From the NCBI GenBank assembly GCA_039801085.1, contig JBDRTY010000003.1, positions 1 to 64,000 of the forward strand: a stretch of 64,000 nucleotides of DNA. Direction: 5' to 3'. The stretch comes from a candidate division WOR-3 bacterium (GTDB lineage: Bacteria; Hydrothermota; Tepidihabitantia; Tepidihabitantales; Tepidihabitantaceae). Shown here piece by piece: positions 57,429 through 64,000 of this stretch. Position numbers and translations under genes: made by a program. The notes below the pieces were generated by a model. The model made no database searches, had not been told where the DNA came from, and worked only from the letters and a program-made list of their open reading frames with translations. Numbering within the stretch: the stretch's first letter is position 1; every line of letters starts with the position of its first letter.

Positions 57429-57488
57429 CTAAACCTCCTTTGCTTATATAAAATCTTATTCTACCCCACCCTTTTCCTTCCTTTTAAA

Positions 57489-57516
57489 ATAGTAAATATT
57501 AATCGCCTTTTGTCAA
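57489..57516 (-). promoter_or_regulatory. Promoter of the surface-protein operon 57428-54199
   Basis: On the minus strand: TTGACA (57516-57511), a 16-bp spacer and TACTAT (57494-57489). The leader is about 54 nt with AGGAGG before the ATG at 57428. Confidence 0.65.
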
Positions 57517-57570
57517 CAAGTTTCTAAATATTGCCCCTGCCTGACTTACTTTATTCTAAAAATGAACTGC

Positions 57571-57598
57571 TTGACAGTAAACCGCTGGAGATTACAAT
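57571..57598 (+). promoter_or_regulatory. Promoter of the small-lipoprotein genes
   Basis: TTGACA (57571-57576), a 16-bp spacer and TACAAT (57593-57598). The leader is about 100 nt and contains mutually exclusive hairpins (57634-57673). Confidence 0.7.
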
Positions 57599-57633
57599 TA
57601 TTGCCACTAAGACTGAAACAAGCCTTAGGTTAA

Positions 57634-57673
57634 GGTTGAGGCGCGAATGAGAATGCGGCGTGCGTTCTCAACC
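57634..57673 (+). promoter_or_regulatory. Structured 5' leader with alternative hairpins
   Basis: TGAGAATGC (57648-57656) pairs with GCGTTCTCA (57662-57670) around a GGCGT loop: 9 bp with one G-T. Alternatively GGTTGAG (57634-57640) pairs with CTCAACC (57667-57673). Both use CTCA at 57667-57670, so the two cannot form together. Neither is followed by a T-run. Confidence 0.5.
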
Positions 57674-57703
57674 GCGAATTAAAATATAAAAAGGAGGACT
57701 ACC

Positions 57704-57958
57704 GTGAAAAAACTAATCGCCGCTTGTGCAATCATCGCACTGGTGTTTGTGCTCGGTTGTCCGAGCAAAAAGAGTGAGGAACCCAAACCGGCTGCAGCTG
57801 AGAGCACATTAACCGCTCCAGCTCCTGAGTCGGTTGCACCCGCACCGGCTCCGACTGAGTCACTCGCCCAGCCGGCACCGACTCCTGCTCCTACCCCAGC
57901 TCCTCAGCCCAAGCCGGCAGAACAGCCTTCTGGCAAACCGCCGAAGGTTGGACGTTAA
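57704..57958 (+). CDS. Small Ala/Pro-rich lipoprotein
   Basis: 84 residues. The signal peptide has a lipobox (VLGC) at about residue 19. The mature part is almost entirely Pro/Ala/Glu/Lys with a PAPTPAPTPAPQPKPA tract and a basic end (KPPKVGR). Such proteins are envelope lipoproteins with an extended, disordered stalk. GTG start after AAGGAGG. It is 19 nt upstream of the next lipoprotein gene and probably on the same transcript. Function unknown. Confidence 0.75.
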   Translation: MKKLIAACAIIALVFVLGCPSKKSEEPKPAAAESTLTAPAPESVAPAPAPTESLAQPAPTPAPTPAPQPKPAEQPSGKPPKVGR

Positions 57959-57977
57959 AAAATAAAAAGGAGGCATA

Positions 57978-58790
57978 ATGAAAAGGCTGCTCCCGATACT
58001 GACTATCCTTGCCTGGATAGTGCTGGGAGTTGTCTCCATTGGATCGGATTGCAGTTCGATTGTTGGGGGTGCACCCTCCGGACTACAGGTAACTGCGGAC
58101 ACTGATTCCACGGTCAAAATTACCTGGAATGCACCGGCTGAAGGCACTCCGGATAAATACATCGTCTACTTCCAGGAAACTGGCACTTCGGGCTACACGA
58201 CAATCGCTAATAACATCACCACCACCCAGTTCGTCCATAATCCCAACGGCAAGACCGGCACCTACAAGGTAGCGGCAATGTTCGGCTCCCAGGAATATCA
58301 GAGCCTGACTACCGTATCCACGGTTCCGGTAGCCACTTCAGCGCTCACGGTAGCTGAACTCAATGCTGCCGGGAACTCCGGCTACGGCTGGAATCGTACC
58401 AGCGGTACAGGTGCGACCTACTCGATGACTCAGGCAGCGAATGCCGCCAATGTCGATTTCTACATCACCGACTTCCAGACAACTACTTATTCAATCGCCA
58501 GCCCGGACCAGGGTCCGACCGACCCGGGTAATGTTGTACCGGCAGGTTCCTGGCGGGTAAATGGCATTGCTGGACCGCTGACATCTGAAAATGCTCCGCT
58601 GCCTGCTCATTCCAGCACTGTATATTTCAACTATCAGGATATTACCCAGACACCGTTCCTTGCCGGTATCTACACGCAGGATGGCTATTATGCACTTGCC
58701 AAACTCGACGGCTTCAACGCCGGGGATAAAACCTATCAGGTCTCCGGCTGGTTCCAGCTTATCAAGGGACTGCGGTTGATTCAGCACTGA
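57978..58790 (+). CDS. Exported protein with FN3-like and shared 'GYGW...GLRLIQ' domains
   Basis: 270 residues. The N-terminal signal (ILTILAWIVLGVVSIGSDC) may be a lipoprotein signal with Cys near 25. An FN3-like domain spans about 30-118 (TVKITWNAPAEGTPDKYIVYF). The C-terminal domain, about 122-270, carries NSGYGW, YSMTQA, FYITDF, GPTDPGNVVP, APLP, YFNY and KGLRLIQH. That domain recurs in the next gene and in the lipoprotein at 14457. AAGGAGG precedes the ATG; a strong terminator follows. Role unknown. Confidence 0.8.
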   Translation: MKRLLPILTILAWIVLGVVSIGSDCSSIVGGAPSGLQVTADTDSTVKITWNAPAEGTPDKYIVYFQETGTSGYTTIANNITTTQFVHNPNGKTGTYKVAAMFGSQEYQSLTTVSTVPVATSALTVAELNAAGNSGYGWNRTSGTGATYSMTQAANAANVDFYITDFQTTTYSIASPDQGPTDPGNVVPAGSWRVNGIAGPLTSENAPLPAHSSTVYFNYQDITQTPFLAGIYTQDGYYALAKLDGFNAGDKTYQVSGWFQLIKGLRLIQH

Positions 58791-58809
58791 ACTGAGTTCT
58801 TAATTAACC

Positions 58810-58837
58810 GAGCCCCCATAATGGGGGCTCTTTTTTT
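58810..58837 (+). terminator. Rho-independent terminator
   Basis: A perfect 8-bp stem, GAGCCCCC (58810-58817) and GGGGGCTC (58823-58830), with an ATAAT loop, followed by seven T residues. Confidence 0.95.
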
Positions 58838-58917
58838 ATTGTGAAAAACTTGAGCGGTCTTAATTTGACAACCGGGATTCTGTGATTAGCCTGATTAATA
58901 TAATGCAGGAGGCAAGT

Positions 58918-59745
58918 GTGAAGAAAGCCCTTTATTCAGGTTTAAGCTTGGTCGCGGGCACCGCGGCTGCACTGCTGGCTGGCTGCGGGGTCATCGGCGG
59001 CCCGCCGGCAAACCTGCAGATCGCCGCTGCCAGTGACACTACTGTCCAGCTTGTCTGGACAACACCAGCCGAGGGTATGCCTGACAGCTATCAGATTTAC
59101 TTCTGTCCGGCAGGGGAAACCACCTTCGTCCTGATTGGTGATACCAGCACGAGCGTTTACATCCACAATCCCCACGGAATCACCGGCAGGTATCAGATTT
59201 CTGCCATTTTTGCCGGCAGAGAATATAAATCTGCCACCATTCTGAGCACCGTCCCCGTTTACACCCCGCCGAAATCCATTTCCGAACTGGACGGCACGGG
59301 GAACGCCGGGTACGGCTGGGATCTGGATTCCGGCTATGCCCGCACCTACTCAATGCGTCAGGTCGGCAATGCCCAGTTCGTCCACTGCTATCTGACCGAC
59401 TTCACTACCGGCACCAGCGGTCCCTACCGCCTTGCCAGCCCCTCTATGGGACCGTCTGATCCCTCGGGTGTTGTGCCCACAGCGAACTGGGACAGCACCT
59501 GGCTCACCAACCCGCTCACGGATGAAAATGCGCCTCTGCCTCCAGTCAATGCCACCACCTATTTCAATTATACCACTGTCCCGGAAACCGCCCTGCCCGC
59601 TCTCATCGGTATCTACATTCCCCATGAAAATCAGAGTTATTTTGCCCTGCTGAAGGTCAATCTGGTAAACCGGGCGAACGCCACGGTTGAACTGGAATCC
59701 TGGCTCCAGCCGGTCCCGGGTCTGCATCTGATCTATCACCGCTAA
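58918..59745 (+). CDS. Lipoprotein paralogue with FN3-like and shared 'GYGW...GLHLIY' domains
   Basis: About 275 residues. The signal peptide has lipobox LAGC near residue 22 (LLAGCGVIGG). The FN3-like domain, about 28-115 (TVQLVWTTPAEGMPDSYQIYF), and the C-terminal ~155 residues (NAGYGWD, YSMRQV, CYLTDF, GPSDPSGVVP, APLPPV, YFNY, PGLHLIYH) parallel the preceding gene throughout, so the two arose by tandem duplication. The GTG at 58918 follows AGGAGG; an in-frame ATG at 58882 is rejected because it gives a poor signal peptide. A terminator separates it from its paralogue. Confidence 0.82.
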   Translation: MKKALYSGLSLVAGTAAALLAGCGVIGGPPANLQIAAASDTTVQLVWTTPAEGMPDSYQIYFCPAGETTFVLIGDTSTSVYIHNPHGITGRYQISAIFAGREYKSATILSTVPVYTPPKSISELDGTGNAGYGWDLDSGYARTYSMRQVGNAQFVHCYLTDFTTGTSGPYRLASPSMGPSDPSGVVPTANWDSTWLTNPLTDENAPLPPVNATTYFNYTTVPETALPALIGIYIPHENQSYFALLKVNLVNRANATVELESWLQPVPGLHLIYHR

Positions 59746-59749
59746 GCCG

Positions 59750-59956
59750 ATGAAACCAGATTTTCCTGCCGATCGGAAGCTGTACGAACAGCTGAACGAG
59801 CTGGAAGAGAAGATTGACCAGGCGGTGGAACTGCTCAGCCGGCTCCGCCGGGAAAACCGGGACCTGCAGGAGAAAATTGCCCGACTGGATACACTGCGCC
59901 TGAAGCTGATTGACCAGCTGAACTCCATCATTGACAAGATTGATTCCCTGTTGTAA
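59750..59956 (+). CDS. Small coiled-coil protein (ZapB-like)
   Basis: 68 residues forming one continuous coiled coil with heptads of Leu/Ile (LNELEEKIDQAVELLSRL, LQEKIARLDTLRLKLIDQL). It is directly upstream of zapA. A small coiled coil next to ZapA fits the cell-division Z-ring accessory ZapB or a functional analogue, but coiled coils are not diagnostic. The ATG is 4 nt after the preceding stop. Confidence 0.65.
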   Translation: MKPDFPADRKLYEQLNELEEKIDQAVELLSRLRRENRDLQEKIARLDTLRLKLIDQLNSIIDKIDSLL

Positions 59957-59982
59957 AGTATATCATTAAAAAGGGAGCCGGA

Positions 59983-60279
59983 ATGAAGAATTTTGTAGTT
60001 CGTGTTTTTGGCAGTGAATACAATATCAGGTCCGATCAGGACGCCGATTATGTTTTGCAGGTTGCCGAAATTGTTGACCGGAAAATGAAGGAACTCAGCA
60101 CCCAGTTTCAACAGCCGAATACCGCCCGGACTGCGGTACTGGCATCGATGAATCTGGTCGACGAATACCTGCAGCAAAGTCGTTCCCAGCAGGAAAGGCT
60201 CCGGCACCGGATCGGCATGCTCATTGAAAAGCTGGATCAAGTAATTAAGGCTCCCTGCAGTGTCCGTGATAGTGGCTGA
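59983..60279 (+). CDS. zapA: Cell division protein ZapA
   Basis: 98 residues. The ZapA head is FVVRVFGSEYNIRSDQDADYVLQVAEIVDRKMKEL split over residues 4-38; the C-terminal coiled coil is SMNLVDEYLQQSRSQQERLRHRIGML. ZapA bundles FtsZ filaments at mid-cell. GGGAG precedes the ATG. A TTGACA (59931), 17 bp and TAAAGT (59954) may form its promoter inside the upstream gene. Its last nine codons overlap the 5' strand of a probable 6S RNA, matching the zapA-ssrS neighbourhood known in proteobacteria. Confidence 0.88.
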   Translation: MKNFVVRVFGSEYNIRSDQDADYVLQVAEIVDRKMKELSTQFQQPNTARTAVLASMNLVDEYLQQSRSQQERLRHRIGMLIEKLDQVIKAPCSVRDSG

Positions 60280-60420
60280 GTCTTGAGCCAACACCCCTTG
60301 AACGGGGGCTACGATAGAATGGTGGAGTGCCGCCGCAAGGCAGCGTGAAACCATTCTGAGGCTCCCACCTGTCTTAAGGGTTCAGAGACCGCGCTACACG
60401 ACACCGCAGGGTTTTATTTT
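60253..60420 (+). ncRNA. ssrS: Probable 6S RNA
   Basis: About 160-nt RNA with a long closing stem. CCCTGC (60253-60258) pairs with GCAGGG (60406-60411), GTGTC with GACAC, then GTG with CAC and TAGTG with CGCTA, with small bulges. An apical stem, AGAATGGT with ACCATTCT, frames the upper hairpin. Between them lies a large central internal loop including CTTAAGGGTTCAG, similar to the 6S RNA CAAGGGTTCA region. TTTTATTTT follows the stem. The overall rod-with-bubble shape and the position after zapA support 6S RNA, which sequesters sigma-70 polymerase. No protein frame fits. Confidence 0.72.
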
Positions 60421-60436
60421 GTATTAAGGAGGCGCT

Positions 60437-62005
60437 ATGGACTGGAATATCATCATCCCCATCGCTACCGCGGTGGTTTTGGGAATTATCGGATTCTGGC
60501 TCGGCATCAGTGCCAGCCGTCGTGCGGCGCGGAAGTTTCTTGCCGAGCGCGAGGCGGACGGTGCGGCGATTATTGCCGAGGCGAAAAAACGGGCAGAAGA
60601 AATTCAGCGTCAGGGGGAAATCCGGGCAAAGGAAGACTGGGACCGCGAACGCGTAAAATTTGAAGCCCAGACTTCAGCTGCCCGGCGGGAACTGGAACGA
60701 CTCGAACAGAAACTCGCTGAACGGGAGGCCTTCCTCGCCCGGCGCGAAGCGGTGCTGACCCAGAAAGAGGCGGACCTGATCAAGAAGGACCGGGATCTGG
60801 CGGCGCGGGAAAAACTCACCCGGGCAAAGATGGAGCGGCTTGACCAGTTGATTGAACAGGAGAACGCCCGGCTTGAACGTATCGCCGGACTCTCGGCTGA
60901 AGAGGCAAAGCGCGAACTGATTCACAACCTTGAGAATGAAGCCCGGCTCGAAGCTGCCCGGCTGATCAGAGAGATCAAAGAGGAGGCAAAGGCACGGGCT
61001 GAAGCCGAAGCCCGTGAGGTGATTGCCGCTGCCATCCAGCGCTGCGCCATCGCCCACACCTCGGAAACCACGGTATCGGTCGTCAACCTGCCCTCGGATG
61101 AGCTTAAGGGCCGCATCATCGGCCGGGAAGGCAGAAACATCCGCACATTTGAGGCAATCACCGGGGTGGAGGTCATGATTGATGACACTCCAGGTGCGAT
61201 TATCATTTCCGGGTTCGACCCGGTCCGCCGCGAAATCGCCCGCCGGGCAATGGAAAAGCTGGTTCAGGACGGCAGAATTCATCCGGCAAGAATCGAAGAG
61301 GTGGTCAGTCGGGTTCAGCAGGAGATGGATCAGATCATTAAATCCACCGGCGAAGAAGTAGCGCTCGAACTGGGTATCATCGGTCTGCACCCGGAACTGG
61401 TGAAATTTCTGGGGAGACTCCGCTTCCGTACCAGTTATGGCCAGAATGTTCTGCTCCACAGCCGGGAAGTTGCCTACCTTGCGGCGCTGATGGCGCAGGA
61501 ACTGGAACTGGACCCGGTGATTGCCAAACGTGCGGGTCTGCTCCATGACATCGGCAAGGCGGCGGATCAGACCCTTGAAGGCACACATGCTCAGATTGGT
61601 GCGGAGCTCGCCCGGCGCTATGGAGAAGAACCGCTTGTCGTCAATGCGATTGCCGCCCATCACGAGGAAACAACCATGGATTCTGCCTATGCCTTCCTCG
61701 TCGCCGCTGCTGATGGCGTATCCGGCTCCCGGCCTGGTGCCCGGCGGGAAAGCTTTGAAACCTATATCAAGCGGATTGAAAACCTGGAGGCGATCGCCGC
61801 CTCCTTCCCGGGTGTTGAGCGGGCATATGCGGTCCAGGCGGGCCGGGAGATCCGGGTGCTGGTCGAACCGGCTAAAGTATCGGATCAGGATGCGAGTGAG
61901 CTTGCTGCCCGCATTGCGAGTCAGATTGAATCGGAATTAAAATACCCGGGGCAAATCAAGGTCACGGTAATCAGAGAGACCCGGGCAGTCAATTATGCCC
62001 ACTGA
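60437..62005 (+). CDS. rny: Ribonuclease Y
   Basis: 522-residue membrane-anchored endoribonuclease that starts mRNA decay. N-terminal TM helix (IIPIATAVVLGIIGFWLGI), then a long charged coiled coil (about 25-200). A KH domain follows (LKGRIIGREGRNIRTFEAIT) near 215, then the HD domain with NVLLHSREVAYLAALMAQEL, AGLLHDIGKAAD and AIAAHHEE metal ligands. AAGGAGG lies 5 nt before the ATG. It overlaps ymdB by 11 nt, a common bacterial pairing. Confidence 0.96.
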   Translation: MDWNIIIPIATAVVLGIIGFWLGISASRRAARKFLAEREADGAAIIAEAKKRAEEIQRQGEIRAKEDWDRERVKFEAQTSAARRELERLEQKLAEREAFLARREAVLTQKEADLIKKDRDLAAREKLTRAKMERLDQLIEQENARLERIAGLSAEEAKRELIHNLENEARLEAARLIREIKEEAKARAEAEAREVIAAAIQRCAIAHTSETTVSVVNLPSDELKGRIIGREGRNIRTFEAITGVEVMIDDTPGAIIISGFDPVRREIARRAMEKLVQDGRIHPARIEEVVSRVQQEMDQIIKSTGEEVALELGIIGLHPELVKFLGRLRFRTSYGQNVLLHSREVAYLAALMAQELELDPVIAKRAGLLHDIGKAADQTLEGTHAQIGAELARRYGEEPLVVNAIAAHHEETTMDSAYAFLVAAADGVSGSRPGARRESFETYIKRIENLEAIAASFPGVERAYAVQAGREIRVLVEPAKVSDQDASELAARIASQIESELKYPGQIKVTVIRETRAVNYAH

Positions 62006-62807
62006 ACGGATTCTGTTTCTGGGTGATGTCTGTGCCGAGCCGGGCCGGGAGGCGGTTAAACACCTGCTACCCGGATTGAAGGCGACATTTCACCCCGGTT
62101 TCTGTATTGTCAATGGTGAAAATGCCGCCGGTGGCTACGGCATTACACCGAAACTGGCTGAGGAACTTCTGCGCGCCGGTGCCGACTGCATCACCACCGG
62201 TGACCACTGCTTTGACCGCCACGAACTCTGGGAGTTTCTGAACACCGAAGAAAAGATTCTCCGCCCGCTCAACTTTCCACCCGGAGCACCGGGCAGAGGC
62301 TTCGGCGTCTATGAGCTGAAATCGGGTATCGGCAGAATCGCAATTATCAATCTTGTAGGCAGAGTCTTCATGAAACCGGTTGACTGTCCGTTCCAGCGCA
62401 TCCGGACTCTCCTCCCGGAGATTCGCAGTCGGACACCGGTAATCATCGTTGACTTTCACGCCGAAGCCACCGCGGAAAAACGGGCAATGGGCTGGTTTCT
62501 TGACGGCCAGGTGTCCGCGGTTATCGGCACTCACACCCATATTCAGACTGCCGATGAAGAAATTCTGCCCGGGGGCACCGCCTACATCACCGATGCCGGC
62601 ATGTGCGGTGCTTTTGATTCAGTGCTGGGTATGAAGAAGGACCTGTCCCTGCGCCGGCTCATCGAACAGGTTCCGCTCCGGCTCCAGCCGGCAACCGGCG
62701 ACATCCGGCTCAACGGCGTAGTGGTTGACATCGACACCGAAACCGGCCGGGCGGTCCGGATTGAACGGCTCGTCCGGAAATATCCGGGACCGGCTCAGGA
62801 GCGCTGA
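61995..62807 (+). CDS. ymdB: YmdB-family metallophosphoesterase
   Basis: 270 residues, TIGR00282-type phosphoesterase. Metal-binding motifs: [13 protein letters not shown] (residues 7-19), [25 protein letters not shown], and [19 protein letters not shown] followed by [11 protein letters not shown]. Bacillus YmdB is a cyclic-nucleotide phosphodiesterase affecting biofilm and motility switching; rny-ymdB linkage is widespread. Its stop overlaps the convergent uvrA end by 13 bp, where GCTCAGG/CCTGAGC could form a hairpin (62793-62815). Confidence 0.93.
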   Translation: MPTERILFLGDVCAEPGREAVKHLLPGLKATFHPGFCIVNGENAAGGYGITPKLAEELLRAGADCITTGDHCFDRHELWEFLNTEEKILRPLNFPPGAPGRGFGVYELKSGIGRIAIINLVGRVFMKPVDCPFQRIRTLLPEIRSRTPVIIVDFHAEATAEKRAMGWFLDGQVSAVIGTHTHIQTADEEILPGGTAYITDAGMCGAFDSVLGMKKDLSLRRLIEQVPLRLQPATGDIRLNGVVVDIDTETGRAVRIERLVRKYPGPAQER

Positions 62808-64000
62808 AGCCTGAGCAGCGGTCTGAGAAACCGGCCGGTCCAGGATTGAACGCAGCCGGCAACCTGCTCCGGCGGACCGGCGCATACAACTCTGCCACCC
62901 TCATCCCCGCCTTCCGGTCCAAGGTCAATCAGCCAGTCGGCACACTTGATCACCTCAAGGTTGTGCTCAATCACCACCACCGTATTTCCCCGCTCCACCA
63001 GCCGGTTCAGAACCCCGAGCAGCAGCCGGACATCCTCAAAATGCAGACCGGTGGTCGGCTCATCAAGGAGATAAAGCGTTCTGCCGGTTCCGATCTTCGA
63101 CAGCTCCCGGGCAAGCTTGATCCGCTGTGCCTCACCGCCGGACAGGGTCGGTGCCGGCTGACCCAGCTGGATATAGCCCAGGCCGACATCCTTCAAAAGC
63201 TTCAGCTTCCGTTCTACCGGGGGGATATTAATGAAGAAATCGTAGGCCTCATCAACGCTCATCGCCAGCACCTCGCTGATATTTCTGCCCTTGTATTTCA
63301 CCTCCAGCGTCTCCCGGTTATAGCGCCTGCCCTTGCAGACATCACAGGTCACATACACATCCGGCAGGAAATGCATCTCGACACGGATAATCCCGTCTCC
63401 GCCGCACGCCTCACACCTGCCGCCGCGGACATTGAATGAAAACCGGCCCGGCTTGTAACCGCGCAGCCGTGCCTCCTTTGTCCGGGCAAAGAGCTCCCGG
63501 ATCGGACCGAAGGCACCGGTGTAGGTTGCCGGATTCGAGCGAGGTGTCCGGCCGATCGGCGACTGATCAATATTGATCACCTTGTCAATTTTCTCCAGCC
63601 CGACGATCCGCCGGTGCGCCCCCGGCTTCTCAAGTGAACTGTAAAAGTGGCGTGCCAGCGCCCGGTAAAGGATATCGTTGACCAGCGTTGACTTGCCCGA
63701 ACCCGAAACCCCGGTCACACAGACCAGCAGCCCGAGCGGAATCTCAACATCAATATTCTTGAGGTTATTCTCCCGGCACCCCTCAACCCGCAAAAAACCG
63801 CGCTGCGGTTGACGCCGCTCCTTCGGCACCTCAATCCGGCGCCTGCCTGCCAGATAGGCACCGGTGATCGACTTCGGACAGGCGATGATCTCCTCGGGCC
63901 TGCCCTGCGCCACCACCCGGCCGCCCTGTGCCCCGGCACCCGGACCCAGGTCAATCACCCAGTCCGCCTCCCGGATTGTCTCCTCATCATGCTCAACGAC
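62795..64000 (-). CDS. uvrA: Excinuclease ABC subunit UvrA (C-terminal part, continues beyond window)
   Basis: The visible 401 residues begin mid-protein ([20 protein letters not shown]) and run to the C-terminus of UvrA, the DNA damage sensor of nucleotide excision repair. Visible: Walker A of the second ATPase ([18 protein letters not shown]), a zinc finger ([20 protein letters not shown] then [13 protein letters not shown]), the ABC signature [18 protein letters not shown], and Walker [17 protein letters not shown]. The gene enters from the right edge on the minus strand; about 540 N-terminal residues are missing from view. Confidence 0.96.
   Translation of the reverse strand, partial: VVEHDEETIREADWVIDLGPGAGAQGGRVVAQGRPEEIIACPKSITGAYLAGRRRIEVPKERRQPQRGFLRVEGCRENNLKNIDVEIPLGLLVCVTGVSGSGKSTLVNDILYRALARHFYSSLEKPGAHRRIVGLEKIDKVINIDQSPIGRTPRSNPATYTGAFGPIRELFARTKEARLRGYKPGRFSFNVRGGRCEACGGDGIIRVEMHFLPDVYVTCDVCKGRRYNRETLEVKYKGRNISEVLAMSVDEAYDFFINIPPVERKLKLLKDVGLGYIQLGQPAPTLSGGEAQRIKLARELSKIGTGRTLYLLDEPTTGLHFEDVRLLLGVLNRLVERGNTVVVIEHNLEVIKCADWLIDLGPEGGDEGGRVVCAGPPEQVAGCVQSWTGRFLRPLLRLQRS

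Noticed and set aside
58865-58904. TTGACA ... TATAAT upstream of the lipoprotein at 58918
   Set aside because: The boxes are 28 bp apart, too far for a sigma-70 promoter; the true -10 is unclear.

Overview
The window is a piece of a GC-rich genome from a diderm, anaerobic bacterium. An outer membrane is implied by TolC, an RND pump, a Wzi-like porin and a Wza-like export protein. Anaerobiosis is implied by a four-subunit 2-oxoacid:ferredoxin oxidoreductase, a Flx-type NADH/heterodisulfide-reductase electron module, and hybrid cluster protein. Six secreted beta-propeller or jelly-roll proteins end in a C-terminal sorting-type domain (GRxV..., GVYF.R). This mix resembles uncultured phyla such as WOR-3 (Stahlbacteria/Hydrothermae-like). 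That placement is an inference, not a sequence match.

Layout. 1-340: array of inverted palindromic repeats. 417-3533: flxDCBA. 3537-3890: orphan GMP-synthase C-terminal domain. 3945-9962: TetR-controlled RND efflux operon. 9966-14203 (minus): two tRNA-Ser genes, gltX, glnS and an unknown gene. 14457-18398: lipoprotein, a giant GreA fusion and tsaC. 18414-22231: two secreted-protein genes bracketed by 234-bp direct repeats inside repeat arrays. 22271-27411 (minus): MazG-like protein, an uncharacterised four-gene membrane cluster and Wzi. 27437-29461: secreted protein gene interrupted by an in-frame TGA. 29422-35124 (minus): queH, two tandem paralogues of unknown function and porCDAB. 35121-36971 (minus): uvsE and a DUF523/DUF1722 gene. 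37200-39638: plsY and a glycosyltransferase. 39692-44863: secreted proteins (one with a second in-frame TGA) and xerC. 44888-46467: tRNA-Met, ilvE and rpiB. 46464-51199 (minus): DUF362, spermidine-synthase-like membrane protein and Wza-like protein. 51244-54192: Rrf2 regulator, ferredoxin and Hcp. 54199-57516 (minus): secreted proteins. 57571-59745: small lipoproteins. 59750-62807: zapB-like, zapA, 6S RNA, rny and ymdB. 62795-64000: 3' part of uvrA.

Most notable observations. (1) Two separate surface-protein genes carry one in-frame TGA each, both as Gly-TGA-Gly inside a domain. Each TGA is followed by a hairpin meeting the general bacterial SECIS spacing rule; one starts exactly 11 nt downstream and has a GGUC loop. 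(2) BIME-like arrays of alternately oriented palindromic units have covarying terminal stems, and a 234-bp block of one array is duplicated around a two-gene cassette. (3) An unnamed C-terminal domain is shared by three lipoproteins. (4) A likely 6S RNA lies between zapA and rny. (5) Many promoters use a 16-bp spacer and start transcription at or just before the start codon, suggesting common leaderless mRNAs. (6) There is a stand-alone GuaA dimerisation domain and a GreA fused to a roughly 480-residue N-terminal region.
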